NCBI GenBank assembly: GCA_944386345.1
Contig: CALXAR010000007.1
Coordinates: 1 to 44,785 of the forward strand
DNA length: 44,785 nt
DNA from: an uncultured Clostridia bacterium
GTDB lineage: Bacteria; Bacillota; Clostridia; TANB77; CAG-465
Reading direction: 5' to 3'
Every line of letters begins with the position of its first letter. Position 1 is the stretch's first letter. Position numbers and translations under genes: made by a program. Below are positions 17,301 to 25,056 of this stretch, one piece after another. The notes under the pieces are model-generated. The model was given only the letters and a program-made list of their open reading frames with translations, was not told the origin of the DNA and searched no databases.

Positions 17301-19926
17301 TTTCAAGCATTTCTCCAGTTGTCCATTCTAGAAGCTTCTTATGTGATATAAGCATTCTGTATATAGATAGTGAAAAAGCACTCAAACATATATATGACTT
17401 ATATGGTATAGTAATAAAATTATATACCATTGTTAATAGGTCAGCTCCTATACCATGAATTAAAGGTATATATTGTAATTCTTTTTTATGTATTTTACTT
17501 CCAAATAAAAGTATATCTATAAAAGAAATAAAATATCCTATATTTACTGCAACAAAACTTGCAAGAGTTGTACAAATAAATGCATTTGATGATATAAATA
17601 ATGATACAATTATCGCAAAAAGAGCTACAACATCAAGCATTGGTCTTCTAATATTATCAAAAATTTTCCATTTAGATAATATAGAAAGCTTGGATTTAGG
17701 ACTAATTAGCCATCTTATAATTTGCATATCTCCTCTATACCATCTATGATTTCTCTTCATATATGCAATATAATTATTTGGAAAACCATCTTGCACGTCT
17801 ACATCTGATGCAAGACCAGCCTTAATAATTGAGCCTTCTAATAGATCATGACTTAGGACTAGATTTTCTGGTATTTCTGGAGCAACAAGTCTCTCAAATA
17901 ATGCTATATCATAAATACCTTTTCCACAAAAAATTGCTTCTTGAAAAGCATCTTGATATGTATTTGAAACAGCATTAGTATAGATATCTATACCTCCAAA
18001 CCCTCCAAATAGCTTTGAAAATAGGCTTTTATTTGCTGATTCTATATCAAGTGATACTGCAGGCTGAATAAGTCCAAAGCCCTCTACCACTCTATTTTTC
18101 TTTTTATTTAGTCTTGGCTTATTTAATGGATGAGCCATAATTGCAATTAAATCTTTAGCTGTATTTAATGATAGCTCTGTATCTTCATCTATAGTAATTG
18201 CATACTTACATCTTACTATATCATCATATATAAGCCACATTGCATCATCTATTTGCTCTTGAGAAAGTTTTCCAAGTACTAACCAGTTAAACTGCATTAG
18301 TCCTCCTCTTTTTCTTTCCCATCCCATATATGAGCTTTCACCTTTTGAATATACACGCTTTCTATACATAAAATTAAATAAAACATGACCATCTTCTGTT
18401 GGATACTTCTCATTTAACTTATCAAGTCTTTTCTTTGCATAATCTACTATATCCTTATCCATTTTTATTTCTTTAGTATTTGCTGCACAACAATCCCCAA
18501 GTAGCATGTAGTAGATATTCTTAGACTTATTTGCAAGATAAGTAACCTCCATTTTTTCTATCATCTTGTCAAGCTTATCTAAAGAAGAAATAATAGTAGG
18601 CATTACTACATATGTTTTGTTTTTATCATCAACATTTTTTGAAAAATTAAATCTAGGAAGTATTTTAGGTTTAACTGTTTTTCTAATAAAGTAATTTACA
18701 ATCTTATCTGCAAATTCAAGATAGAATGAAAACGAAATAATAACCGTACAAATTTTTAAAAATAAATTCTGTGCATTAATAATATTATATGTAAAAATTG
18801 TAAGTGCACTAGCAATCAATAAAAGAGTTGCTATAAATAAAAACTGTCTAATAGGTACAAAGACTTTATATAGTAGCCTTTGTGATAGTCCAGATTTACC
18901 AAGTGCTTCTTTTAAAAGATATTTTTGATCTCCTATAAGGAAAAATCCAACATGTTTTTTATATTTTTTTGAGCATTCTATAGCTTTTTTTGCTACATAA
19001 ACTTCAGATAAACTATACTTTTCAGCAAGTTTAATAATATAGCCTCTATATCTTGCTTTAGTTTTATAATCACATTTTTCAAACTCTCTTGTATAGTCAT
19101 CCATTAAAGTCTCATCTATTTTATTTACAGCTTCAAATATCTCTCTAAAGTTTAGGCCTTGTAACACCTTAAATGAAGAAATTGCTCTACCAATATAATC
19201 TGTTGTCTTTGCAATTTCCATGTGCTCTTTTACAATTGCCTCTTCTATTGAAAATCCAAGTTTAGATATTTCTTCTTGTAGCTTATTATAATATTTTTCG
19301 CCCTCAATTCCCATTTCTTTTAGTCTATAAGACATATACTCTACAAAAGCTGTATTAGTATTTTTTATTTTTGTTAAATCTGATAACTTACTATCTTTAC
19401 CTACTCCTTTGAAGAAATTTAAATCTTTAGATATATCTATACCACGATCATTGCCTAAAATATTTTCAACCTCAAGCTTCTTCATCTGAGAATTTGAAAT
19501 ATTTAAAGCAATTCTTGCAATAAATTTAAGCAATGCAACTTTTAGCATTAAAACAAATAAATCTAGCTCTTCAGAAGATAGATATGTAAGTTTTTGATGC
19601 TCTCTTAAGCAATTATATATTATATTTTTATCTATATAACCAGTATTTTTTTCAACAAGCTCATATGCTAAATAAAAAATAGCAACACATTTTTGTGAGT
19701 CATGTGTCTTAATTACTGGCAATTTCTTATTTTTTAAAACCCTTTTGTTCTCAATTATATCATTATATTGTTCCTCAATAATATACATATTATCGAGAAT
19801 CCATTGTCCTGCTGAATGCATCTGTATTTTCATGTCAAAAGTCTTGACTAGAATCTTATATGTTTTGGATATAATTTTATAATCTCTTTGTGCCTCTTTA
19901 AAAATACCATTAAGTTTTCCTTTCAT
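14365..19926 (-). CDS. NdvB/ChvB-like beta-1,2-glucan synthase lacking its GH94 domain
   Basis: This 1853-residue membrane enzyme has a helical N-terminal region (about 1-340), transmembrane segments (about 350-410), and a GT84 glycosyltransferase domain with DEDTEL near 577, LSHDLLEG near 690 and HRWYRGDMQ near 729. Further membrane segments follow (about 745-930), then a glycoamylase-like/GH189 domain (about 960-1400; NRTSSTNIGFG, LYNWYNIKTLEPLRPRF, TYMAHHQGMAL). The end (about 1430-1853) resembles the first GH94-type beta-sandwich. In the fused enzymes, UDP-glucose is polymerised to beta-1,2-glucan and closed or cleaved by the GH189 domain. Here translation stops before the catalytic GH94 barrel, which is encoded by the next gene. 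A promoter lies at 19969-19997. Whether the product is cyclic or linear is unknown. Confidence 0.88.
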   Translation of the reverse strand: MKGKLNGIFKEAQRDYKIISKTYKILVKTFDMKIQMHSAGQWILDNMYIIEEQYNDIIENKRVLKNKKLPVIKTHDSQKCVAIFYLAYELVEKNTGYIDKNIIYNCLREHQKLTYLSSEELDLFVLMLKVALLKFIARIALNISNSQMKKLEVENILGNDRGIDISKDLNFFKGVGKDSKLSDLTKIKNTNTAFVEYMSYRLKEMGIEGEKYYNKLQEEISKLGFSIEEAIVKEHMEIAKTTDYIGRAISSFKVLQGLNFREIFEAVNKIDETLMDDYTREFEKCDYKTKARYRGYIIKLAEKYSLSEVYVAKKAIECSKKYKKHVGFFLIGDQKYLLKEALGKSGLSQRLLYKVFVPIRQFLFIATLLLIASALTIFTYNIINAQNLFLKICTVIISFSFYLEFADKIVNYFIRKTVKPKILPRFNFSKNVDDKNKTYVVMPTIISSLDKLDKMIEKMEVTYLANKSKNIYYMLLGDCCAANTKEIKMDKDIVDYAKKRLDKLNEKYPTEDGHVLFNFMYRKRVYSKGESSYMGWERKRGGLMQFNWLVLGKLSQEQIDDAMWLIYDDIVRCKYAITIDEDTELSLNTAKDLIAIMAHPLNKPRLNKKKNRVVEGFGLIQPAVSLDIESANKSLFSKLFGGFGGIDIYTNAVSNTYQDAFQEAIFCGKGIYDIALFERLVAPEIPENLVLSHDLLEGSIIKAGLASDVDVQDGFPNNYIAYMKRNHRWYRGDMQIIRWLISPKSKLSILSKWKIFDNIRRPMLDVVALFAIIVSLFISSNAFICTTLASFVAVNIGYFISFIDILLFGSKIHKKELQYIPLIHGIGADLLTMVYNFITIPYKSYICLSAFSLSIYRMLISHKKLLEWTTGEMLEKQAKSKLSYYYRNMVPNIVVALFIALVPYALHTSEIVIVNFKLFVAIGFALAPFLTYLLGKDHLFGRIKRLDKNQEKNLIEVAKRTWGFFDSMMNDTNNYLPTDNFQENRRYKIANRTSSTNIGFGIMAIIDAYDLGFITKEDAVERLVKIYKTIMKLEKWHGHLYNWYNIKTLEPLRPRFVSTVDSGNFVSILFVAKEFFISEKNKLYNYMPGTNVEKFNEALDKLLEDTLTLIKQTDFSVLYNTSRNLFSIGFDVESGMLVDSYYDMLMSENRITSLVSIAKKDVTSKHWFALARNLVDVDGYKGLMSWAGTSFEYFMPYLFMKSYEYTLIDQSMFLCEYSQIKYAKKYKVPFGISESAYAKRDTDLNYQYKSFGIPWLGLKRGLNSSLVVAPYASILMLEVAPKKVYDNLVRLKKLGLYSSFGFYESIDYTKENLHDNVDSEIIRTYMAHHQGMALTAINNYINHGIVRNRFHSDAGVKASEILLKERERVRVKIQKRTRDKEHEFKQKDVNKYTTYVSSTYAEKKYATLNDASTKMNIAFLRGSRVSSIVSNTGATYLRYKDKMINRQSYSNPDMTGNYIYLTDLSTGKTISASDCNIHSKFNRDTESCKWISSLNKIECFVNTSEIEVTTDICISQEYNVELRKVSVYNTTNERREILVNTYIEPAMTDYMTNLVHPSFANLQIETYYDKELDTLVASKRKRADDESDLYVFTRLVNVSLDKDFETEKKKLYDNDDEAYNGELTRYPLWPVLSFRGKIILDPYERQEFYYIVGASDTKYKISNAVVNLNEKGIEDQFKLTAELNSVIARYLNLEPTKAEIYNNILKEVLFTKKDLGENEEFWNESLNQSLLWKYSISGDLPIILVHIDNIKDAGIISEVIRFMDYVKNRKIDLDIVVIINEKIRENGPVYTYVRQRLDRAVYMDYTKGNIYVLNLNSLSKQEYTLLSFLCRKDIKDINDFLYVDKNQEKSLLN

Positions 19927-19968
19927 TTTAAATCCAACCTTTCATATATATATTTTCCAATTATCTCA

Positions 19969-19997
19969 ATTATATAATAAACAGCTATATTTTGCAA
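19969..19997 (-). promoter_or_regulatory. Promoter of the glucan synthase operon
   Basis: TTGCAA (19992-19997), a 17-base spacer and TATAAT (19969-19974) on the minus strand, about 40 bases before the ATG at 19926. Confidence 0.75.
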
Positions 19998-20046
19998 CAC
20001 AGTTTTTGCTAATAAATAGCAGATTTTTTTCTTTTATGTCAAAAAA

Positions 20047-20073
20047 AATACACACACTAATAGTGTATGTATT
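20047..20073 (-). terminator. Terminator after the ProX-like gene
   Basis: AATACACACAC pairs with GTGTATGTATT (one mismatch), with a 5-base loop. The minus strand continues with eight T. It lies about 50 bases past the stop at 20122. Confidence 0.7.
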
Positions 20074-20121
20074 TATGTAAAAAATATTATTTATTTTATG
20101 TTTACATATAGACCGTGTATA

Positions 20122-20610
20122 TTAAATATTTATATACTCAACATAGTTTCCATGCTCTTTAATAATACTCTCTATATCACTTGTTGCAATAAATATAGTT
20201 GATGTATTTTCATTAGGATGTAAGCCTATTTTCTTTTCTTCCTTAAGGGCTGAATCTATAAATACTCTAACTTCATTTAATTCATCATTTAATATTCCAA
20301 AAGGTGATACACATCCTCGAGTAAGATGCAAGTACTTATCAAGTCTCTCTTCAGATGCAAAAGATAGTCTTGTAGAATTAATAATGTTTTTTAGCTCTTT
20401 CATATCAATTTTAGTATCCTCTTTTGCAACTATAAGAAAATGATTCTTTCCTTTTTCATCTCTTAGGAATAGATTTTTTACTCGAGTACCATTATCTTTA
20501 ATATCTAACTTATCTATATCCTCCATAGTATAAACAGCTTCATGTTCAATTAAATCGAATTTGATATTTTTATCTTTTAATAATTTTACAATCTCTTCTT
20601 TTCCTATCAA
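20122..20610 (-). CDS. ProX-type aminoacyl-tRNA deacylase (prolyl-tRNA editing protein)
   Basis: This 162-residue YbaK/ProRS-editing-domain protein is of the freestanding ProX/PrdX kind, which hydrolyses misacylated Ala-tRNA(Pro) in trans. Typical motifs are KNLFLRD (about 45-51), FLIVAKEDTKID (about 58-69) with the conserved lysine, GCVSPFGILND (about 99-109) and LHPNENTSTIFI (about 134-145). The start is TTG at 20610, chosen because AGGAGG lies 8 bases upstream. It follows typA by about 50 bases on the same strand, separated by a GC-rich hairpin. Exact tRNA specificity cannot be read from sequence. Confidence 0.88.
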   Translation of the reverse strand: MIGKEEIVKLLKDKNIKFDLIEHEAVYTMEDIDKLDIKDNGTRVKNLFLRDEKGKNHFLIVAKEDTKIDMKELKNIINSTRLSFASEERLDKYLHLTRGCVSPFGILNDELNEVRVFIDSALKEEKKIGLHPNENTSTIFIATSDIESIIKEHGNYVEYINI

Positions 20611-20635
20611 ATCAAACGCCTCCTTATATAATATA

Positions 20636-20654
20636 AGCGAGCATCTAGCTCGCT
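20636..20654 (-). terminator. Hairpin between typA and the ProX-like gene
   Basis: AGCGAGC pairs with GCTCGCT around a 5-base loop. The minus-strand tail is TATATTATATAAGGAGG, with only scattered T, so this may be a weak terminator or an intercistronic stem allowing read-through to the deacylase gene. Confidence 0.55.
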
Positions 20655-20659
20655 ATATT

Positions 20660-22474
20660 TTACTTTTTTCCTTGTTGTCTAAATCTTTGTGTTGGATCAA
20701 GTATTTTCTTTCTTAGTCTTATATTTAATGGAGTAACCTCAACTAGCTCATCATCTCCAATAAACTCTAAAGATTGCTCTAAAGACATTATTTTTGGTGG
20801 AACTAATTTTAATGCATCATCGCTTCCTGATGCTCTTGTATTAGTTAAGTGTTTTTCTTTACAAACATTTATAGTTAAATCATCACTTCTAGAGTTTTCT
20901 CCAACAATCATTCCAACATAAACTGCAGTACCTGGTCCTATAAATAATGTAGCTCTCTCTTGTGCTTGATATAATCCATATCCTGTAGCCTTTCCTTGTT
21001 CAAAAGCAATAACTGCTCCTCTTTGACGAGTTGTCATATCACCTTTATATGGTTCATATCCACTGAAAGTATGATTCATTATTCCATTACCTTTTGTATC
21101 AGTCATAAATTCTCCTCTATAACCAATAAGGCCTCTTGCAGGAATTTTAAATTCAAGTCTTGAATATCCAGCTTGAGAATGAGACGCTGCCATATTTGTC
21201 ATTTCACCTTTTCTAAGTCCAACTTTTTCCATAACTGCTCCAACAAATTCTTCTGGAACATCTATAGTTAAATCTTCCATAGGCTCACATTTTACGCCAT
21301 TAATCTCTTTATATATAACAGTTGGTCTTGATACTAATAGTTCAAAGCCCTCTCTTCTCATATTCTCTATTAAAATAGAAAGATGTAGCTCTCCTCTACC
21401 AGATACTTTAAAGCTATCTGATGAATCTGTATCCTCTACTCTTAATGAAACATTCTTCTCTAGCTCTTTATATAGTCTTTCTCTTAAATGTCTAGATGTA
21501 ATAAATTTTCCTTCTTGTCCAGCAAAAGGTCCATTATTTACACTAAATGTCATTGATACTGTTGGTTCGTCAATATCGACAAAATCTATTTTTTCTGGAT
21601 GATTTACGTCTGCAATTGTCTCTCCAATTTCAATTCCTGTAACACCAGTAACAGCTATTATATCTCCGCAATATGCTTCATCTGTCTCAACTCTATTTAA
21701 GCCCTTATATGTATATAATTTACCAATTTTTAAGTTTTCAACATGTCCGTCCTTTTTGCATATTGCTATTGTCTCACCATTATGAATTGTTCCTCTTTCA
21801 ATTCTTCCTATAGCAACTCTTCCTGTGTATTCATCAAAATCTATATTACTAACTAATAGTTGTAATGGCTCATCTTTTGAGCCTTTTGGCTCTGGAACTG
21901 TTTCTATAATAGTATCAAATAATGGTTTCATATCTATATTTTCGTCATCTAAAGAAAGCTTTGCGAATCCATTTTTGCCTGATGCATAAACAACTTTAAA
22001 ATCTAATTGCTCATCAGAAGCATCTAAGTCCATAAATAGCTCTAAAATTTCATCTTCTACTTCTTTTGGTCTTGCTCCAGGTCTATCTATTTTATTTATA
22101 ACAACAATTGGTACTAAATCCAAATCTAGCGCTTTAGATAGTACAAATCTTGTTTGAGGCATAGGTCCATCAAAAGCATCTACAAGTAAGATAACTCCAT
22201 CTACCATTTTTAATACACGCTCTACTTCTCCACCAAAATCTGCATGTCCTGGAGTATCAACAATATTAATTTTTATTCCATTATATTCTATAGCTGTATT
22301 TTTCGAAAGAATTGTTATTCCTCTTTCTCTTTCTAGATCATTTGAATCCATTACTCTATCAGCTACTTGTTCATTTTGCCTAAATGTACCACTTTGTCTA
22401 AGTAATGCATCTACAAGTGTTGTTTTACCATGGTCAACATGGGCAATAATTGCAACATTTCTTAAATTTTTCAT
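20660..22474 (-). CDS. typA: TypA/BipA ribosome-associated translational GTPase
   Basis: This 604-residue elongation-factor-like GTPase binds ribosomes and aids 50S assembly, especially in stress or cold. The G1 motif AHVDHGKTT is at 11-19, the switch region has RERGITI, the G3 motif DTPGHADF is at about 73-80 and NKID is the G4 motif near 127. Domains II, III and V follow, and the BipA-specific C-terminal domain carries GNGIMNHTF and the basic LRKKILDPTQR end. Length is typical. A perfect promoter lies at 22569-22597, and the ~90-base leader contains a terminator-like hairpin. Confidence 0.97.
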   Translation of the reverse strand: MKNLRNVAIIAHVDHGKTTLVDALLRQSGTFRQNEQVADRVMDSNDLERERGITILSKNTAIEYNGIKINIVDTPGHADFGGEVERVLKMVDGVILLVDAFDGPMPQTRFVLSKALDLDLVPIVVINKIDRPGARPKEVEDEILELFMDLDASDEQLDFKVVYASGKNGFAKLSLDDENIDMKPLFDTIIETVPEPKGSKDEPLQLLVSNIDFDEYTGRVAIGRIERGTIHNGETIAICKKDGHVENLKIGKLYTYKGLNRVETDEAYCGDIIAVTGVTGIEIGETIADVNHPEKIDFVDIDEPTVSMTFSVNNGPFAGQEGKFITSRHLRERLYKELEKNVSLRVEDTDSSDSFKVSGRGELHLSILIENMRREGFELLVSRPTVIYKEINGVKCEPMEDLTIDVPEEFVGAVMEKVGLRKGEMTNMAASHSQAGYSRLEFKIPARGLIGYRGEFMTDTKGNGIMNHTFSGYEPYKGDMTTRQRGAVIAFEQGKATGYGLYQAQERATLFIGPGTAVYVGMIVGENSRSDDLTINVCKEKHLTNTRASGSDDALKLVPPKIMSLEQSLEFIGDDELVEVTPLNIRLRKKILDPTQRFRQQGKK

Positions 22475-22506
22475 TATAAATTCTTCCTTTCATAAAATAA
22501 TTAAAA

Positions 22507-22532
22507 TAACCTAAAGATAAAATCTTAGGTTA
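22507..22532 (-). terminator. Terminator-like hairpin in the typA leader
   Basis: On the minus strand TAACCTAAGAT pairs with ATCTTTAGGTTA (one bulged base), with a 3-base loop, followed by TTTTAATTATTTT. It can end the MarR operon transcript. Because it lies downstream of the typA promoter at 22569-22597, it would also be within the typA leader. Confidence 0.6.
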
Positions 22533-22568
22533 CTTAGTTCACGGCCATCAAACAAAATAGTCTTTAAT

Positions 22569-22597
22569 ATTATACAATATTTAGAAATAATTGTCAA
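22569..22597 (-). promoter_or_regulatory. Consensus promoter of typA
   Basis: TTGACA (22592-22597), a 17-base spacer and TATAAT (22569-22574) on the minus strand: a perfect match to the sigma-A consensus. The predicted start is about 90 bases before the typA ATG. Confidence 0.8.
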
Positions 22598-22612
22598 TTT
22601 TTATACGTAATT

Positions 22613-23125
22613 TTAATAATATATTTGCTCAATATCTATATTATAATACTCTTCTACTTGTTTAATAATTTCATTTTTTAAGTAATCATCTTCATAGACT
22701 TTATCAAACTTTGTACGAACAGAAAAAGGAAATATTTCAGTTATAGACTGCTGATATTCTCTACCATCTTTTGGTACATCATATTTTACATATTCCCCAT
22801 TTTTAAACGTAAACTTATACGGCATTGATGAGCCATGATACATTTCTACTCTTCCTTCTTCATTTTCAAAAAAACTTTCTGTTTGAATCCAACAATAAAT
22901 ATAGGTTTCATCACCTTTTATATCATATCCAAATCTCTTTAGACTTAGAAATACTTTATAATTTTGTAGCTTCTCTTGATGCTCATCTAATACTATATTC
23001 TCAATCTGTGAGTATAGCATATTTTCCTCATCACTTTGTAATTTAGGTCTTAATAAATACATAAAAAAGACTATAATTGCCAAAATAATAGCAAAACCAA
23101 TTCCTATACAAATTCTTTTTTTCAT
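22613..23125 (-). CDS. Hypothetical signal-anchored extracytoplasmic protein
   Basis: A 170-residue protein of unrecognised family. Residues 1-26 form a strong N-terminal membrane anchor (RICIGIGFAIILAIIVFFMY). The remaining ~145 residues are charged and soluble, probably outside the membrane, with YKVFLSLKRFGYDIKGDE and ETYIYCWIQTESFF suggesting a small alpha/beta domain like those in short DUF proteins next to regulators. It follows the MarR gene by 10 bases with ribosome site GGAGAG, so the two form one operon, and it may be the output or sensor partner of that regulator. No enzymatic motif was found. Confidence 0.75.
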   Translation of the reverse strand: MKKRICIGIGFAIILAIIVFFMYLLRPKLQSDEENMLYSQIENIVLDEHQEKLQNYKVFLSLKRFGYDIKGDETYIYCWIQTESFFENEEGRVEMYHGSSMPYKFTFKNGEYVKYDVPKDGREYQQSITEIFPFSVRTKFDKVYEDDYLKNEIIKQVEEYYNIDIEQIYY

Positions 23126-23135
23126 ATTATCTCTC

Positions 23136-23570
23136 CTATTTTTTTGTAAATAACTTTTTCATTATCTCATATGAATCAACTAACTTTTCCTTTTCTTCTT
23201 CACTTAAATTATTCCATTTAGTTTTATATCTTTTATTCAAAACATCATTTAATTCAGCAATAACAAGTCTTCCGCTTCTTGTAAGAGAAACATCAACTAC
23301 ACGCTCATCAAACTTTTTTCTCATTCTTAGTGTATATCCCTTTTGCTCCAGTCTTTTGCACTGAGCGGACATGTTACCAGTATCCATACTCATTTTCTCG
23401 CTTAAATCTCCTATAGTAAGTGCTCCATCTTCAAATAGAACTGCTAAAATTTGGTATTGTAAATATGTTATCTTATGTTTATAACAGTAGGGTCTTAACT
23501 CCTCTTGAATTGCATTATCTATATCTCTATTATACTTATCTATTAAATTTTTATATGTTATAAAATTCAT
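23136..23570 (-). CDS. MarR-family transcriptional regulator
   Basis: This 144-residue winged-helix protein is of the MarR family. It has a dimerising N-terminal helix, helix-turn-helix LTIGDLSEKMSMDTGNMSA (about 51-69), a recognition helix around CKRLEQKGYTLR, and the wing RKKFDERVVDVSLTRSG with the family's D-x-R motif and LTRSGR. The C-terminal helix completes the dimer interface. Ligand and targets are unknown. It is the first gene of an operon with a membrane-anchored protein. The promoter at 23631-23659 carries an inverted repeat ACTTCA-N18-TGAAGT, a candidate autoregulatory site. Confidence 0.92.
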   Translation of the reverse strand: MNFITYKNLIDKYNRDIDNAIQEELRPYCYKHKITYLQYQILAVLFEDGALTIGDLSEKMSMDTGNMSAQCKRLEQKGYTLRMRKKFDERVVDVSLTRSGRLVIAELNDVLNKRYKTKWNNLSEEEKEKLVDSYEIMKKLFTKK

Positions 23571-23621
23571 AAAATCCCTCCTAAAAATAAAAATAGATAT
23601 TATTTTTAAATTTATATTTGT

Positions 23622-23651
23622 ACTTCACATATTATATAACATACATGAAGT
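23622..23651. promoter_or_regulatory. Inverted repeat across the marR promoter, candidate operator
   Basis: ACTTCA (23622-23627) and TGAAGT (23646-23651), 18 bases apart, bracket the -10. Position favours repressor binding. The arms are short and widely spaced for a classic MarR operator, so this is inference. Confidence 0.4.
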
Positions 23652-23659
23652 TTAGTCAA
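23631..23659 (-). promoter_or_regulatory. Promoter of the MarR operon
   Basis: TTGACT (23654-23659), a 17-base spacer and TATAAT (23631-23636) on the minus strand. Confidence 0.75.
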
Positions 23660-23662
23660 GAA

Positions 23663-23689
23663 AAAAGTACTGATATTTTCAGTACTTTT
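23663..23689 (-). terminator. Terminator of the 23692-24330 gene
   Basis: AAAAGTACTGA pairs with TCAGTACTTTT (11 bp) around a 5-base loop, with a T-rich tail on the minus strand. It lies immediately after the stop. Confidence 0.85.
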
Positions 23690-23691
23690 AT

Positions 23692-24330
23692 TTACCTTTC
23701 TATATTTACATATTTTAATGCATAAAAAAGATTCAAATTATAAAAATAAGGATACATTCCTTTAAAGCTTTCATTATATTCTCTACTAACATCTTGTAAA
23801 ACGCCATTAAACTTTTTTCTTTTTAAATACTTTTGTAATATGTTTTTATATACTTTTTCTTCCTTGCTTGAAAAGTTACATATTGGATCAAGTTTTATTT
23901 CTATTTGCTTATTTTTTACCCCCTTACATATGCTATCATATGATTTTTTAATTTGTGCTATAATTTTTTCCTTTCTTCTATATTCGTCAAAATCTTTTAA
24001 ATCATACTCTAATAAATACTCTATTATAGTTTTACCTATTTTCCGTTTTGGTACATCTATAAATTCAAATTCTTCTATATGCTGTGACGTCTTATTCTTT
24101 ACTCTCTTTGCCTCTGTAATACAAAAAGAATAAAATATAGCTTTTAAAACAGCTAGTTGAGACTCATCACTTAGTGGTATTTTAAAGTCTGTACTTATAG
24201 TTTTTTTGGTAAAATCTATAACCAAAATTCCTTTCTGAATATACTCATTAGTCTTTAGTGTTATATCAAAAGATGTAGGTTCGCTAGAAACAGCAAATTT
24301 TCTCACTTTTGAAATTTTCACCTTGATCAT
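23692..24330 (-). CDS. Hypothetical protein, 212 residues (possible family member 3)
   Basis: Not recognised. The protein is soluble and basic. It has N-terminal strands (GILVIDFTKKTIS), a helix (LAVLKAIFYSFCITEAKRV), a segment IIEYLLEYDL, a long helix ending YDSICKGVKNKQ, an alternating strand (IEIKLDPICNF), a Lys-rich helix (YKNILQKYLKRKKF) and an aromatic C-terminus (YPYFYNLNLFYALKY). The order of strand, helix, 'EYL', helix, 'NK' and strand matches the 5880-6482 and 7086-7724 proteins. It is a single gene behind a perfect TTGACA-17-TATAAT promoter with a ~75-base leader. The GGAGG-to-ATG distance of 13 bases is long, so the start is slightly uncertain. Confidence 0.75.
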   Translation of the reverse strand: MIKVKISKVRKFAVSSEPTSFDITLKTNEYIQKGILVIDFTKKTISTDFKIPLSDESQLAVLKAIFYSFCITEAKRVKNKTSQHIEEFEFIDVPKRKIGKTIIEYLLEYDLKDFDEYRRKEKIIAQIKKSYDSICKGVKNKQIEIKLDPICNFSSKEEKVYKNILQKYLKRKKFNGVLQDVSREYNESFKGMYPYFYNLNLFYALKYVNIER

Positions 24331-24411
24331 TTTAATTAATCATCCTCCCTTAAAATTAATCACACGCAAAAATAAAAATATTTATTTTTTTCTTTTCTAA
24401 GCTGTTCCTGT

Positions 24412-24440
24412 ATTATATAACTTTTATGTAAATTTGTCAA
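24412..24440 (-). promoter_or_regulatory. Consensus promoter of the 23692-24330 gene
   Basis: TTGACA (24435-24440), a 17-base spacer and TATAAT (24412-24417) on the minus strand: a perfect consensus match. Confidence 0.8.
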
Positions 24441-24441
24441 C

Positions 24442-24477
24442 AAAAAAGCACTATAAATTTAATTATAGTACTTTTTT
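24442..24477 (-). terminator. Terminator of cmk-plsC
   Basis: Two arms of about 15 bp (24442-24456 with 24463-24477, one mismatch) and a 6-base loop, flanked by A6 and T6. The stem overlaps the end of plsC. Confidence 0.85.
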
Positions 24478-25056
24478 ATCATCTAACTCATATATTTTTT
24501 CAAGTATCATATTCGATTCTTTTTGAAGCTCCTCTTTTTTATCATGAATTCCTTGTGGTATGTCTATTGGTTTGCCAAACTTAACTATTACCTTTGAGAA
24601 TAATTTAGGATTTTTTGTAATATGAACAGGTATAACTGGAACACCTGCCTTTGATGCTATAAAAGCAGGTCCAACTTTTGCTTTACCTCTTTCTTTATCC
24701 TTTTTTATTCTAGTTCCCTCAATAAACACTAATAGCTTAGCATCCTCTTCTTTTTCTATTACATTTATAGCATGAATTAAACTTCCCGCATCCTTTTGTC
24801 CACGCTTAATTGGGAAAACATTATATGCTTTAAGAAGAGCTCCTAGTAGCTTGTTTTTAAATAATTCCGCTTTTGCCATTATCCACATATTCTTTGATTT
24901 AAAATATACCCAAAATGGATCAAATATAGTAGAATGATTAGGACAAACTACACATTTACCAGCGTTTTGTATATTTTCTAATCCTAAATATTTAACTCTA
25001 AATAAAACATGAGAAAATAGGAACCTTATTACTGCTAAAAAACCTTTTTTAATCAT
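24463..25056 (-). CDS. plsC: 1-acyl-sn-glycerol-3-phosphate acyltransferase (PlsC family)
   Basis: This 197-residue membrane-associated acyltransferase makes phosphatidic acid from lysophosphatidic acid. The catalytic NHSTIFD motif gives H41 and D46. FPIKRG (about 81-86) and the substrate-binding FIEGTR (E113-R116) follow, then VPVIPVHI near 140. The N-terminal hydrophobic stretch (about 5-20) anchors it to the inner membrane face. Its ATG overlaps the cmk end by 8 bases, a coupling common in Clostridia, so lipid synthesis and nucleotide kinase genes are cotranscribed here. Confidence 0.93.
   Translation of the reverse strand: MIKKGFLAVIRFLFSHVLFRVKYLGLENIQNAGKCVVCPNHSTIFDPFWVYFKSKNMWIMAKAELFKNKLLGALLKAYNVFPIKRGQKDAGSLIHAINVIEKEEDAKLLVFIEGTRIKKDKERGKAKVGPAFIASKAGVPVIPVHITKNPKLFSKVIVKFGKPIDIPQGIHDKKEELQKESNMILEKIYELDDKKVL

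Noticed and set aside
20008-20036. Plus-strand terminator-like hairpin (TGCTA-ATAAA-TAGCA then T-rich) upstream of the glucan synthase gene
   Set aside because: No plus-strand gene ends there and the stem is only 5 bp of mainly AT pairs.
23622-23651. Possible XerCD dif site (ACTTC-type arms around an AT core)
   Set aside because: Arm sequence and spacing do not match Firmicute dif, and the site coincides with a sigma-A promoter of a MarR gene, which explains it better.
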